Below are positions 1 to 6,601 of a DNA stretch of 22,864 nt, one piece after another. Numbering within the stretch: the stretch's first letter is position 1; each line of letters begins with the position of its first letter. The notes beneath the pieces are model-generated. The model searched no databases. It was not told the origin of the DNA and worked only from the letters and a program-made list of their open reading frames with translations. The translations under genes were made by a program, and so were the position numbers. This DNA is from a virus, in the IMG/VR virus record IMGVR_UViG_3300047382_000765, positions 1-22,864 of that record; one strand, written 5' to 3'.

Positions 1-1
1 G

Positions 2-790
2 TGGGATGGGTCTAATTGGAACGAATACTTCTACGACAGTCAAATAGACCCTCTATTTGCAGCTAATCAGTTAGGTTACAGTGGTGGTTTATTTAGTAGT
101 ACTGATTACAACATTTCAGTGCAACCTATCATGCACTTTGACGCTGCCATTTTAGATGGTTCGGACCAAGCCAACAACCCAAGCAGCGGATCAGCTGTAA
201 GTGCTTGGGGGGATCGCAGTGGACAAGCTACAAACTACGATGCTTCTCAAGCTACAGGTTCTGCACAACCTACTTTTAATGTTAGTGGTGACGATAAGTA
301 TGTGAGTTTTGATGGCGGAGATTTACTAGATTTAGCTACTTCCGCTAGTTACGCAAGCACTGTAGATTGGACTTTAATTCAAGTTGGTAAAGCTGCCTCA
401 ACCTCCGTGTATTACCACCCGGCACCCAGTGAATCTGGAGGAGGTAGTGTGCAGTTAGGTAAGTTAGTGACAGGACAGTGGAAAACTTACGGTGCTGCTT
501 TAACGGCTACGGGTCAGGATTATACTGCTCTTAATGTAGTGACTGTCACAAGAAACTCATCGAACTTAGTTACTTTGTATAGAGATGGTAATAACTCTCA
601 AGGTACAGCTACAAAAACAAGTACATATATCTATGAAGCTATAGGTTCTTCAGGAACCACAAAGACAACAGGAGACTATTACGAGTGTTTACTTTTCGAC
701 TCAGTACTTAGCACTTCTGATCTAAATACTATTAATAGTTATTTATCGAATAAGTATAGCGGACTTCCTTCACTTGCAACTTGGAGTTAA
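2..790 (+). CDS. LamG-like adhesin or tail-fibre protein, 5' end outside the window
   Basis: The frame is open from base 2 with no stop, so this is the C-terminal 262 residues of a longer protein. A GTG at 119 lies inside the frame and is unlikely to be the start. From about residue 40 the sequence follows the concanavalin A-like/LamG pattern seen in phage and bacterial surface adhesins: HFDAAILDGSD, then WGDRSGQ, then YVSFDGGDLLDL, and a late LLFDSVLSTSDLNTINSYLS segment typical of the last strands of this fold. Such domains usually bind carbohydrate. The neighbours are other fibre-like genes, so a role in host recognition is inferred. It ends just before a small gene at 799. The fold is assigned by eye from motif order; the exact ligand cannot be told. 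Confidence 0.75.
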   Translation, partial: WDGSNWNEYFYDSQIDPLFAANQLGYSGGLFSSTDYNISVQPIMHFDAAILDGSDQANNPSSGSAVSAWGDRSGQATNYDASQATGSAQPTFNVSGDDKYVSFDGGDLLDLATSASYASTVDWTLIQVGKAASTSVYYHPAPSESGGGSVQLGKLVTGQWKTYGAALTATGQDYTALNVVTVTRNSSNLVTLYRDGNNSQGTATKTSTYIYEAIGSSGTTKTTGDYYECLLFDSVLSTSDLNTINSYLSNKYSGLPSLATWS

Positions 791-798
791 TACTATTT

Positions 799-1023
799 AT
801 GAAATATTCAGTACATTCTACAGAAGCCGAAGCACAAGAAGAAATAGCTCGCATCGAAGCATATTTAGGCATTCCAGCTGTTGGCACTATTAAATACGCA
901 GCCGCCGAAGAAGTTGACGGTCAGTGGGGGTTTCGTGTTAAAGATAGTGGTCCTTGGAAATGCGACCATGTCGCAGCCAATGTTCAATTTATTGAAGAAG
1001 ATGTCTTAGAGATAGAGGTATAA
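799..1023 (+). CDS. small acidic hypothetical protein (74 aa)
   Basis: This is a 74-residue protein rich in Glu and Ala near the N-terminus (STEAEAQEEIARIEAYLGI) with a probable short helix followed by beta-rich sequence (GQWGFRVKDSGPWK). I do not recognise the family. The frame also allows a TTG at 781 that overlaps the adhesin stop, but the ATG at 799 is preferred: it has a GGAG at 783-786, although 12 bases away. It lies 8 bases after the adhesin gene and probably shares its transcript, so an accessory role for that adhesin, such as a chaperone or a capping protein, is possible but unproven. Confidence 0.6.
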   Translation: MKYSVHSTEAEAQEEIARIEAYLGIPAVGTIKYAAAEEVDGQWGFRVKDSGPWKCDHVAANVQFIEEDVLEIEV

Positions 1024-1043
1024 AACAAACCTCTTTTTATCGA

Positions 1044-1250
1044 TCAAGAAACAATATCTATCGCTCCCCAGGAGCTGGATCCGAGATAGATATATAGCTT
1101 ATTGGTATCGCTCGATAGAGCGATCGAGCCAATAGGATCATTCTCCCGGGCAAGTATATTTGCTTCTGTATCTACTACTTTAACCAATCCACGGTTGTAC
1201 TCATTTGAGCTGCGAACCGCGGATCCGATAGCGCTGGCCAGGTTACTCAA
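1044..1250 (-). CDS. mini fibre-like protein (68 aa), opposite strand
   Basis: The 68-residue product starts MSNLASAIGSAV and continues KVVDTEANILAREND, then PIGSIALSSDTNKLYIYLGS and WGAIDI. The second half follows a pattern common in phage fibre and neck-fibre proteins, where a short beta domain reads like 'P.GSIA...DTNKLYIY.GS.W'. The N-terminus resembles that of the large coiled-coil fibre at 1596 (MSNILSQIGASV), which supports the TTG start at 1250 and suggests a common origin. The start overlaps the stop of the helix-turn-helix gene by 8 bases, so the two are probably translated together. No Shine-Dalgarno sequence is visible. The opposite-strand frame over the same DNA has no recognisable content. 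Confidence 0.6.
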   Translation of the reverse strand: MSNLASAIGSAVRSSNEYNRGLVKVVDTEANILARENDPIGSIALSSDTNKLYIYLGSSSWGAIDIVS

Positions 1251-1425
1251 AGGATACCCCCAGACTATTTTCTACATCGCTGGCGAGATATCGGATGACG
1301 CGGGAGTTTACTAGTTTACGCTCCCACCCGTACTGTTTCGCCCATCGACGAACCGTGCCGGATGATACATCCATACGATCCCTAATCATTCTTGGTGAAA
1401 GGTAGCGAATTTCTTTTGCGACCAT
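1243..1425 (-). CDS. small helix-turn-helix DNA-binding protein (60 aa), excisionase/MerR-like
   Basis: The 60-residue protein contains LSPRMIRDRMDVSSGTVRRW, a clear helix-turn-helix, followed by a basic wing and RYLASDVENSL, the arrangement of small winged-helix excisionase or MerR-type proteins. It reads leftward in the middle of a rightward fibre region and is the first gene of a two-gene unit with the mini fibre protein. The 170-base gap to its right separates it from the divergent fibre gene at 1596 and contains an inverted repeat (1462-1484) that could be its operator. It could be a local repressor or activator of fibre genes, or an excisionase, although the integrase is 15 kb away. The fold is well supported; the target is inference. 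Confidence 0.65.
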   Translation of the reverse strand: MVAKEIRYLSPRMIRDRMDVSSGTVRRWAKQYGWERKLVNSRVIRYLASDVENSLGVSFE

Positions 1426-1461
1426 TTCCGATTAGTAACGGTCATGAGCGCTTCTTGCGAC

Positions 1462-1484
1462 CGGTTGGAAATAGGTATCAACCG
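1462..1484. promoter_or_regulatory. inverted repeat, possible operator between divergent genes
   Basis: CGGTTG at 1462-1467 and CAACCG at 1479-1484 form a 6-bp inverted repeat with an 11-base spacer in the divergent intergenic region. A related palindrome, AACCGGTT, lies at 3541-3548 just upstream of the scaffold-like gene. The size suits a small dimeric regulator such as the adjacent helix-turn-helix protein, but this is only a positional argument. Confidence 0.3.
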
Positions 1485-1584
1485 ATTGAGAAAGCGAGCA
1501 AGTAAGCGGAGTATAGGAAATACAAAATAGGGAAAGGAAGATTCTACAGCCTTTCAAATAAACCCAAATTATTAACCCAGAATA

Positions 1585-1590
1585 TATAAT
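1585..1590 (+). promoter_or_regulatory. possible -10 box immediately upstream of the coiled-coil fibre gene
   Basis: A perfect TATAAT ends five bases before the ATG at 1596. No good -35 box is present at the usual distance. If used, transcription would begin at about the start codon, giving a leaderless mRNA. There is no Shine-Dalgarno sequence in front of this gene, which agrees with that idea but does not prove it, because the region is AT-rich. Confidence 0.3.
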
Positions 1591-1595
1591 AGACT

Positions 1596-2720
1596 ATGTC
1601 CAACATTCTTTCACAAATCGGTGCATCCGTAAAAACTAAGGTCGATGGCGTTCAAGCTAATGTCGAGGCTGAAGCAACCGCTAGAGAAGCAGCAATCGCT
1701 GCAGAAGCAGCGGCACGCGGAACTGCAAACACCACATTACAAGCAAACATCGACGCAGAGGCTACCACCGCGCGTGCAGCTGAAGCAGCAAATGCTACCG
1801 CTATATCGGGCGAAGTTTCCGATCGCGAAGCTGCAGTTACTGCAGAAGCAACCGCTCGCTCATCCGCTGATACTACTCTTCAAGGTAACATTGATACCGA
1901 AGAAGCCGCTCGTATCGCTGCTGACTCCACCCTTACCAGCAATCTTAACACCGAGATCAGCGACAGAGAAACCGCAGTTTCCGGTGAAGCTACCGCAAGA
2001 GCTGCTGCTGATACCACCCTTCAAGGTAACATTGATACCGAAGAAGCTGCTCGTATCGCTGCTGATTCTACTCTGACCACCAATCTTAACCAAGAGGTTA
2101 CTGATCGTCAGGCTGCTGTATCCGGAGAGGCTACCACCCGTGCCGCTGCTGATACCACTCTTCAAGGTAATATTGATACTGAAGAAGCTGCTCGTATTGC
2201 TGCTGATAACACCCTTACCACTAACCTTACTCAAGAGATCTCCGATCGTCAGACTGCTGTATCTTCCGAAGCTACTTTGCGTGCAAACGCTGACTCAGCA
2301 TTGGAAACCAATAAAGCAAATCTTTCCGGAGCAGCTTTCACTGGCGATGTTTCTGGTACCAACTTGACCCTTAGCGGAAACCTTACCGTTCAAGGTACCA
2401 CCACCAGTCTCGAAACCGTTAACTCCCAAGTTAAAGACTCTCTGATGCTCTTAAATGACGGAGCAGCAAGCAGCGCTAACAATGCTAATGACCTCGGTCT
2501 TATCATGGAGCGTGGATCTTCTGACGACGGAAATGTTGCTATCGTATACGACGAAGGAATCGACAAGTTCGCATTGTACAAAACCAGTGCAGCAGCAACT
2601 TCTACCGATATCTCCGGAGACGACTCAAGCGCAGCTCTGATGGACATCAAGGTAAACGATGTATTCATCGGTAACGACAACCTCGGTTCCTTGGCAGAAT
2701 TTGTAGCCGCACTTGGCTAA
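1596..2720 (+). CDS. coiled-coil tail-fibre or capsid-fibre protein with 47-residue repeats
   Basis: The 374-residue protein has three parts. Residues 1-90 are Ala/Glu-rich heptad sequence. Residues 91-235 carry a 47-residue repeat (ADTTLQGNIDTEEAARIAAD, then a TEISDR-like stretch), a long probable trimeric coiled coil. From about residue 240 the motifs GNLTVQGTTTSLETVNSQV, then LMLLNDGAAS and DLGLIMERGSSDDGNVAIVY appear; a similar segment recurs in fibre-like virion proteins of marine T4-like phages. The codon choice (many GGT, CGT and ACC) resembles that of the capsid gene, which suggests strong expression. A terminator follows at once, so the gene appears to be monocistronic. A fibre role is well supported; whether it sits on tail or capsid is unknown. 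Confidence 0.8.
   Translation: MSNILSQIGASVKTKVDGVQANVEAEATAREAAIAAEAAARGTANTTLQANIDAEATTARAAEAANATAISGEVSDREAAVTAEATARSSADTTLQGNIDTEEAARIAADSTLTSNLNTEISDRETAVSGEATARAAADTTLQGNIDTEEAARIAADSTLTTNLNQEVTDRQAAVSGEATTRAAADTTLQGNIDTEEAARIAADNTLTTNLTQEISDRQTAVSSEATLRANADSALETNKANLSGAAFTGDVSGTNLTLSGNLTVQGTTTSLETVNSQVKDSLMLLNDGAASSANNANDLGLIMERGSSDDGNVAIVYDEGIDKFALYKTSAAATSTDISGDDSSAALMDIKVNDVFIGNDNLGSLAEFVAALG
1869..2291 (+). repeat. three tandem 141-bp coding repeats
   Basis: Units begin at 1869, 2010 and 2151, each exactly 141 bp (47 codons), and a degenerate further unit starts at 2292. They encode the coiled-coil shaft of the fibre. The exact spacing and high base identity suggest duplication by unequal recombination, a way of changing shaft length in 47-residue steps. 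Confidence 0.9.
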
Positions 2721-2759
2721 TCTTCCTCCCTACACTACCAGACATTCATGACCTGAACG

Positions 2760-2791
2760 GGGGCTGGAGGCACTGTCTTCCAGCCCCTTTT
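2760..2791 (+). terminator. rho-independent terminator after the coiled-coil fibre gene
   Basis: GGGGCTGGA at 2760-2768 pairs with TCCAGCCCC at 2779-2787 (nine pairs, with possible extension into the loop), followed by TTTT. It lies 40 bases after the fibre stop and only a few bases before the next start codon at 2797. Confidence 0.88.
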
Positions 2792-2796
2792 CATCT

Positions 2797-3234
2797 ATGC
2801 GTTTAGTATTTACAGTTTGCGTTTTACTTTTGATAGCTGCTCTTGCTTGCTTGGCCTCTTCCTGCAGCCCGAAGACCTTTGCCCCAACAGCTTTGGGTGC
2901 AGTCGGTGGGGCAGCAGGCTCTCTTGGTGGGCCGGGCGGAGCATTTGCTGGGGCTGGTCTAGGAGCAGCCGCTGGGCAGATTATAAAAGAGAGCGATAAA
3001 GTACAGTCGCAAGCAGAGAAGATAAAAGCATTGAGCGAGGGTGATGTCGCGAAGCTGGTAGAGCTTAAACTTAAAGAAGAAAGAGGATGGTTCGAGAAGA
3101 CGATAGATGGGGTGTACGACATCCTAATGATCGCAGCACTAGCCATGGGATTACACATGGTATTCAATTTCTGGCAAGGGCGGAAGCTCGCGCAAAATCT
3201 AAAGAGAAGACCAGGACACTTTTTCGATATATGA
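2797..3234 (+). CDS. lipoprotein-like membrane protein, probable lysis cluster
   Basis: The 145-residue product starts with a signal peptide (MRLVFTVCVLLLIAALACLA) followed by ASSC, a plausible lipobox with Cys23 as the lipidated residue. Residues 34-60 are a Gly/Ala-rich stretch like a glycine zipper. A charged helix follows, then a second hydrophobic segment at about 106-126 (ILMIAALAMGLHMVF) and a basic tail. Its stop overlaps the start of a holin-like gene (ATGA), so it may belong to a lysis set, for example as a spanin-like or membrane-anchoring protein. That role is inferred from position. The start lies nine bases after the terminator stem, leaving no room for a Shine-Dalgarno sequence, yet the signal peptide begins exactly here. 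Confidence 0.65.
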   Translation: MRLVFTVCVLLLIAALACLASSCSPKTFAPTALGAVGGAAGSLGGPGGAFAGAGLGAAAGQIIKESDKVQSQAEKIKALSEGDVAKLVELKLKEERGWFEKTIDGVYDILMIAALAMGLHMVFNFWQGRKLAQNLKRRPGHFFDI

Positions 3235-3395
3235 TACAAATGATTACGGATAACGCAGCAATACTAGGATGGACCGGCACAGTTGCCACAATTTCGATTG
3301 GCCAATGGAACGAGGCAGTCGCTTGCGTGTGCGGAGTTGTGACCACAGTATACATGGTGATAAAACTTATTAATTTATTACGGAGGAAAAAATAA
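3231..3395 (+). CDS. small holin-like membrane protein (54 aa)
   Basis: The ATG at 3231 overlaps the preceding stop (ATGA). The frame is open further upstream, but that part reads across the lipoprotein gene and looks like shadow sequence. The 54 residues hold one or two hydrophobic stretches (AAILGWTGTVATISI and AVACVCGVVTTVYMVIKLI) and a strongly basic tail (LLRRKK), a pattern common in small phage holins. No endolysin is found in the window to confirm a lysis cassette. Holin is the best guess by size, topology and neighbour. Confidence 0.6.
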   Translation: MIQMITDNAAILGWTGTVATISIGQWNEAVACVCGVVTTVYMVIKLINLLRRKK

Positions 3396-3535
3396 TGGCA
3401 TTTAAACATTGCGAAGGTTGCCCAGAGAAAAAGAAAGCTCTGTGCGAAAAGTTCAAGACTTGCTTGGCTGAGAAACCAAAAGGTTCAGCTAAGAAAGGCG
3501 AGAAAAAGCCTGTTAAAAAAGGCACATACGGATAA
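3395..3535 (+). CDS. tiny Cys/Lys-rich protein (46 aa)
   Basis: The ATG overlaps the previous stop (TAATG) and has a good Shine-Dalgarno sequence, GGAGG at 3382-3386. The product is 46 residues. It has four cysteines in the pattern CxxC-x7-C-x6-C (HCEGC, ALC, KTC), then a lysine-rich tail (KKGEKKPVKKG). The spacing could form a small zinc site. The basic tail suggests binding to nucleic acid or to an acidic partner such as the scaffold-like protein encoded next, but no family is recognised. The strong ribosome site and coupled start make it a real gene despite its size. Confidence 0.65.
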   Translation: MAFKHCEGCPEKKKALCEKFKTCLAEKPKGSAKKGEKKPVKKGTYG

Positions 3536-3540
3536 GTTCC

Positions 3541-3548
3541 AACCGGTT
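3541..3548. promoter_or_regulatory. AACCGGTT palindrome upstream of the head genes
   Basis: A perfect 8-bp palindrome sits in the 46-base gap between the tiny Cys-rich gene and the scaffold-like gene. It shares CAACCG with the inverted repeat at 1462-1484. It could be a regulator site for the head genes; the evidence is only the repetition and the intergenic position. Confidence 0.25.
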
Positions 3549-3581
3549 ACATTTTTGTAGCCCAATGTATATCTTCGCGGT

Positions 3582-4652
3582 ATGGAAACATCTACCGCGG
3601 AGGTTGAATCCCCGCAAACTACAGAGGAACAGTTCAGCATTGAGAACGCGTCAACTGACGATATTCGTAATGCATTAGGAGTAACGCCGGAGACTCACGA
3701 CCATCAGCCCGAGCCCGTAGCCGAGGAGCAAATCCCGGAGACTGAAGAGCCACAGGCCGAAAGCCTAGAGTCGCAATCCGAAGGTCAAGAGCCGGAGGCA
3801 GCAGCCCCCGAGACCGAGGAGGACGAGGAGAAGCTCGGTAAGAGAAGAATCCGTCCAAGAAACGAACTGGATCAGCAAGTCATCGATCTTTACAGATCTG
3901 AAGGATTTAGCGGATCATTCGCCGACGCATCCCGAATCATTTACGGACAAAGTGCAGAACCAGCCCCTCAATCTATTTCGCCCAATCAGGAGCAAGTCGA
4001 GGCGACCGAGCCCGACCCAATCAGTGGCATAGATAAAGAAGCTGACGACATTCGCGCATCCATTTTGGAGCTTGAAGGAAAAGTCGAGAAAGCAGCAGAA
4101 GACCTGGAGACCACAGAAGCCTTACGGCTTCAGCGTGAGATCATGAAGCAGGAACTTCAGTTGCAAAACTTGACTCTCCGTAAACAGCAAGTGGAGCAAG
4201 AAAGAGAGCAGCAAGTTTATCAATCCCATCGTAGTAAAGCGATGGAAAGCCGCGACCGAGTCTACGAAAGATTTCCTCAGCTGCAGGATAAGCAATCCGT
4301 TTATCGTAAGCAGTTTGATGATTTCGTATCGCAGGCTCAGTCCGACCCCGACTACGCCGCAGTCTTTGAATCACCACGATGGCCAGAACTCATAGCAAGC
4401 GAATTTGCTTCGATTAATCCGATGCAGCAGGCGCAACAAGCTCAGCCCGAGCCCGCTCCCGCTCCTCAGGTTCCTCAGCAAACCGCTCCGCAAATGGGTA
4501 CACAGGCCAAAGTATTGACGACTGGGACTACGGCACAACCTGTAAACACCCCCGCTACTCCCGAGGGCTTACTTCAACAGCTTCCCAATATGAATACTAA
4601 AGATATTTATTCACTCCTGGGATCTCCTGGTGGAGCACAGCCTTTAAGATAA
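3582..4652 (+). CDS. probable capsid scaffolding protein
   Basis: The 356-residue protein lies directly before the capsid gene, the usual place for a scaffold. Residues 1-90 are very acidic and rich in Glu, Pro and Gln. Residues 92-125 form a small ordered part (LDQQVIDLYRSEGFSGSF). Residues 155-225 are a charged heptad helix (DDIRASILELEGKVEKAAED and following), a probable coiled coil. A Gln/Pro/Ala-rich linker leads to a short C-terminal helix (NMNTKDIYSLLG) that could bind the capsid protein. No protease motif is visible, so a separate protease or none is implied. The function comes from composition and position rather than from sequence family. There is no clear Shine-Dalgarno sequence. 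Confidence 0.65.
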   Translation: METSTAEVESPQTTEEQFSIENASTDDIRNALGVTPETHDHQPEPVAEEQIPETEEPQAESLESQSEGQEPEAAAPETEEDEEKLGKRRIRPRNELDQQVIDLYRSEGFSGSFADASRIIYGQSAEPAPQSISPNQEQVEATEPDPISGIDKEADDIRASILELEGKVEKAAEDLETTEALRLQREIMKQELQLQNLTLRKQQVEQEREQQVYQSHRSKAMESRDRVYERFPQLQDKQSVYRKQFDDFVSQAQSDPDYAAVFESPRWPELIASEFASINPMQQAQQAQPEPAPAPQVPQQTAPQMGTQAKVLTTGTTAQPVNTPATPEGLLQQLPNMNTKDIYSLLGSPGGAQPLR

Positions 4653-4686
4653 GCGGGGCAATATAACCCTTAATTAACTTAATAAA

Positions 4687-6141
4687 ATGGCAGAAAAACA
4701 AATCCCAGCATCTCCAAACCCATTCAGCAGCCCAGCTGCTAATGTTGATTTGGTATCTAACACTACTTCCTATCAAGGACTTCTTGATGGCCCTAATTCC
4801 GACTTGCGTTCACGCCTCTGGTCCGAGCTTGTTTCTCGCGACGCTAGAGAGAAAAATGTATTCGCAAAATTCATCGGTGGCGAAGGAAGCGGAAAACCTA
4901 TTACTGAAAAACGCGACCTCTCCGCAGGCGGATCCGACAAGGTGACTTTCACCACTGTTGCTCCTATCCGTGGACAAGGTGTACGCGGTGAAGAAATCCT
5001 CAAGAACTCAACCGAGACTCTTGATTTCGGAACCTTCTCCGTTGAAATCGACCTCGTTCGTCACGCAGTTTCCTGGACTCAGGTTCTCAAGCTTATGAGA
5101 TTCACCGGCAAGACCATCGACCAGCTTTCAGCTGAAGTCATGTCCGAGTGGATGAGCCGCACCGAGCAAGACCAGATCCAATACGCATTGCGTCAGATCT
5201 GTTCCGCAAAGGCTACCTCCAATGTTATTTCCGCATACGGAACCGGCGCAAGCGGAGCTCTTAAATATGTTGACGGATTAAGCACCGACATCATCCAAGA
5301 AGCAAAGCAAGCACTTATCGCTAACGGCGCTGAGCCAATGAACACTGGTGGAGACGAAAACCAAGAAATTCCTGGTTACTTGTTCTTCGCACCAGACGCA
5401 TGCTTACGCCCTCTGCGTTCCGACCCTGACTACCTTGAGGCTATTACTCAAGCTGACAGCCGTGGCCCAGACAACAAATTGTTCTCCGGAAGCTATGCTA
5501 AATGGGACAACAACATCATCGCTAACCACAATGTTCTGATCGACACCGCTCGTGGACGCCAAGGTTCGCCATTACTTCCTACCTTCTACAACTTCGACGC
5601 TATCGTTGACGCGACTGCTGGAATTGGTGGAACCGGTCCTGAAGACTACATGGCTAACTTCCGTGGTGTATCGATCCGTATCCCTGGTGGCGGAGGAGAA
5701 ACCTTCGCAGCAGACAGCGGAACTTACCACATCCTCGGTATCGACGCAGCTACCGGCGAATACCGTTTGTACAGCTACGAAGCATCCGCAACTACTGTTA
5801 ACAGCACCGGCGCATTGACCGCTACTGGATTCGGAACTAAATCGGACGACGCGTTCTCCGCAGGATCCTTATTCGTACAAGCTAATGAAATCGGTACTCC
5901 TATCGGTTACGCATTGGCGATGGGTAAAGACGCTATGTACTTCGCTAAAGGTAAGATCTACGGTGAGCAAATCTTCCATTACGACGACTTCGCAAACAGC
6001 GGAAACGAGGCACACCTCTCCGCTGTTGGTGTTCAGTCCGTCTATGGTATGGCTGCTCGCAAGGACACTCGCGGTCGCGTTCCTGCGGTACAACTTATCG
6101 AAGTTGTTCGTCAGGTTCCTGGCTTGTCCCTCGCGCAATAG
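4687..6141 (+). CDS. major capsid protein, N4-gp56/DUF4043-like
   Basis: The 484-residue protein has the features of the N4-gp56 (DUF4043) capsid family: LRSRLWSELVSRDAREKNVFAKFIG near the N-terminus, then GGSDKVTFTTVAPIRGQGVRG, LDFGTFSVEIDLVRHAVSWTQ and a long helix MSEWMSRTEQDQIQYALRQI. These correspond to the N-arm, E-loop region and spine helix of an HK97-type fold (inference). The C-terminal third holds YALAMGKDAMYFAKGKIYGEQIFHYDD and ends near VQLIEVVRQVPGL. Codon use is strongly biased to GGT, CGT, AAC and TTC, as expected of a very abundant protein. It follows the scaffold-like gene and has its own terminator. No Shine-Dalgarno sequence precedes the ATG; the leader is AT-rich (TTAATTAACTTAATAAA). 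Confidence 0.85.
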   Translation: MAEKQIPASPNPFSSPAANVDLVSNTTSYQGLLDGPNSDLRSRLWSELVSRDAREKNVFAKFIGGEGSGKPITEKRDLSAGGSDKVTFTTVAPIRGQGVRGEEILKNSTETLDFGTFSVEIDLVRHAVSWTQVLKLMRFTGKTIDQLSAEVMSEWMSRTEQDQIQYALRQICSAKATSNVISAYGTGASGALKYVDGLSTDIIQEAKQALIANGAEPMNTGGDENQEIPGYLFFAPDACLRPLRSDPDYLEAITQADSRGPDNKLFSGSYAKWDNNIIANHNVLIDTARGRQGSPLLPTFYNFDAIVDATAGIGGTGPEDYMANFRGVSIRIPGGGGETFAADSGTYHILGIDAATGEYRLYSYEASATTVNSTGALTATGFGTKSDDAFSAGSLFVQANEIGTPIGYALAMGKDAMYFAKGKIYGEQIFHYDDFANSGNEAHLSAVGVQSVYGMAARKDTRGRVPAVQLIEVVRQVPGLSLAQ

Positions 6142-6191
6142 TCAGATCTATGCCGGCTAGGATTTCCCTACAAATCCAACCCTAAAACTTG

Positions 6192-6225
6192 GCCTCTCCT
6201 CTGCGTAGCGGGGGAGAGGCTTTTT
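6192..6225 (+). terminator. rho-independent terminator after the capsid gene
   Basis: GCCTCTCC at 6192-6199 pairs with GGAGAGGC at 6213-6220, followed by TTTTT. It lies 50 bases after the capsid stop and would separate strong capsid expression from the downstream tail genes. Confidence 0.9.
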
Positions 6226-6247
6226 ATATAAAAATAAACCTAATGTC

Positions 6248-6592
6248 ATGAAAATTATAATTATTGGTAAGAGAGATCAGATGGGTACAACACCCGCAAT
6301 CCGTGTAAAAGGAATGAGCCAAGTCCGGTACAATTTCATATGGGACAAGGAAATTAGACACTATGCCTATGAGCCAAAGAATCAGAAAGAGGTAGATGAT
6401 ATCTTTAGGACTCAGGGAAAACTTTATAAAACTATGTTCTTCTCCGTCTGGCTGGAGCCGGAAATTCCGGAATCTAGGCTCGTAAAAGAAGGAATGATTA
6501 AGCAATCCACGGACGAGGCAGAGGCCAAAACTAAAAAGCCAAAGGCCAAAGGCCGAAAGCAACCGGTAGAGAAAGAAATACAGCCTGCGTAA
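6248..6592 (+). CDS. hypothetical head-region protein (114 aa)
   Basis: The protein starts MKIIIIGKRDQMGTTPAIRVKG, with a beta-rich first part and WFFS/VWLEPEIPE-like aromatic segments (FFSVWLEPEIPESRLVKEG) in the middle. The last 30 residues are Lys-rich and low-complexity (KTKKPKAKGRKQPVEKE). I do not recognise the family. Between the capsid and adaptor genes, phages often encode small head-completion or decoration proteins, so that kind of role is possible. There is no Shine-Dalgarno sequence. It lies just after the terminator and stops 9 bases before the next gene. Confidence 0.6.
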   Translation: MKIIIIGKRDQMGTTPAIRVKGMSQVRYNFIWDKEIRHYAYEPKNQKEVDDIFRTQGKLYKTMFFSVWLEPEIPESRLVKEGMIKQSTDEAEAKTKKPKAKGRKQPVEKEIQPA

Positions 6593-6601
6593 TATGTTAC
6601 A

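Noticed and set aside
1102-1314. Rightward open frame of 70 codons opposite the mini-fibre gene
   Set aside because: The leftward product has a fibre-like pattern and couples to the helix-turn-helix gene; the rightward frame has neither a ribosome site nor a pattern.
1044-1595. Invertible fibre segment
   Set aside because: I looked for inverted repeats flanking the leftward module and saw none of useful length, and no invertase gene lies nearby.
2730-3239. Leftward open frame of 169 codons opposite the lipoprotein gene
   Set aside because: The plus-strand product has a signal peptide and membrane segments, and its start and stop fit neighbouring genes; the reverse product has low-complexity Pro/Ala sequence.
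3231-3535. Complete lysis cassette with endolysin
   Set aside because: No lysozyme, amidase or peptidase motif was found in the window, so only holin-like and lipoprotein-like genes are reported.
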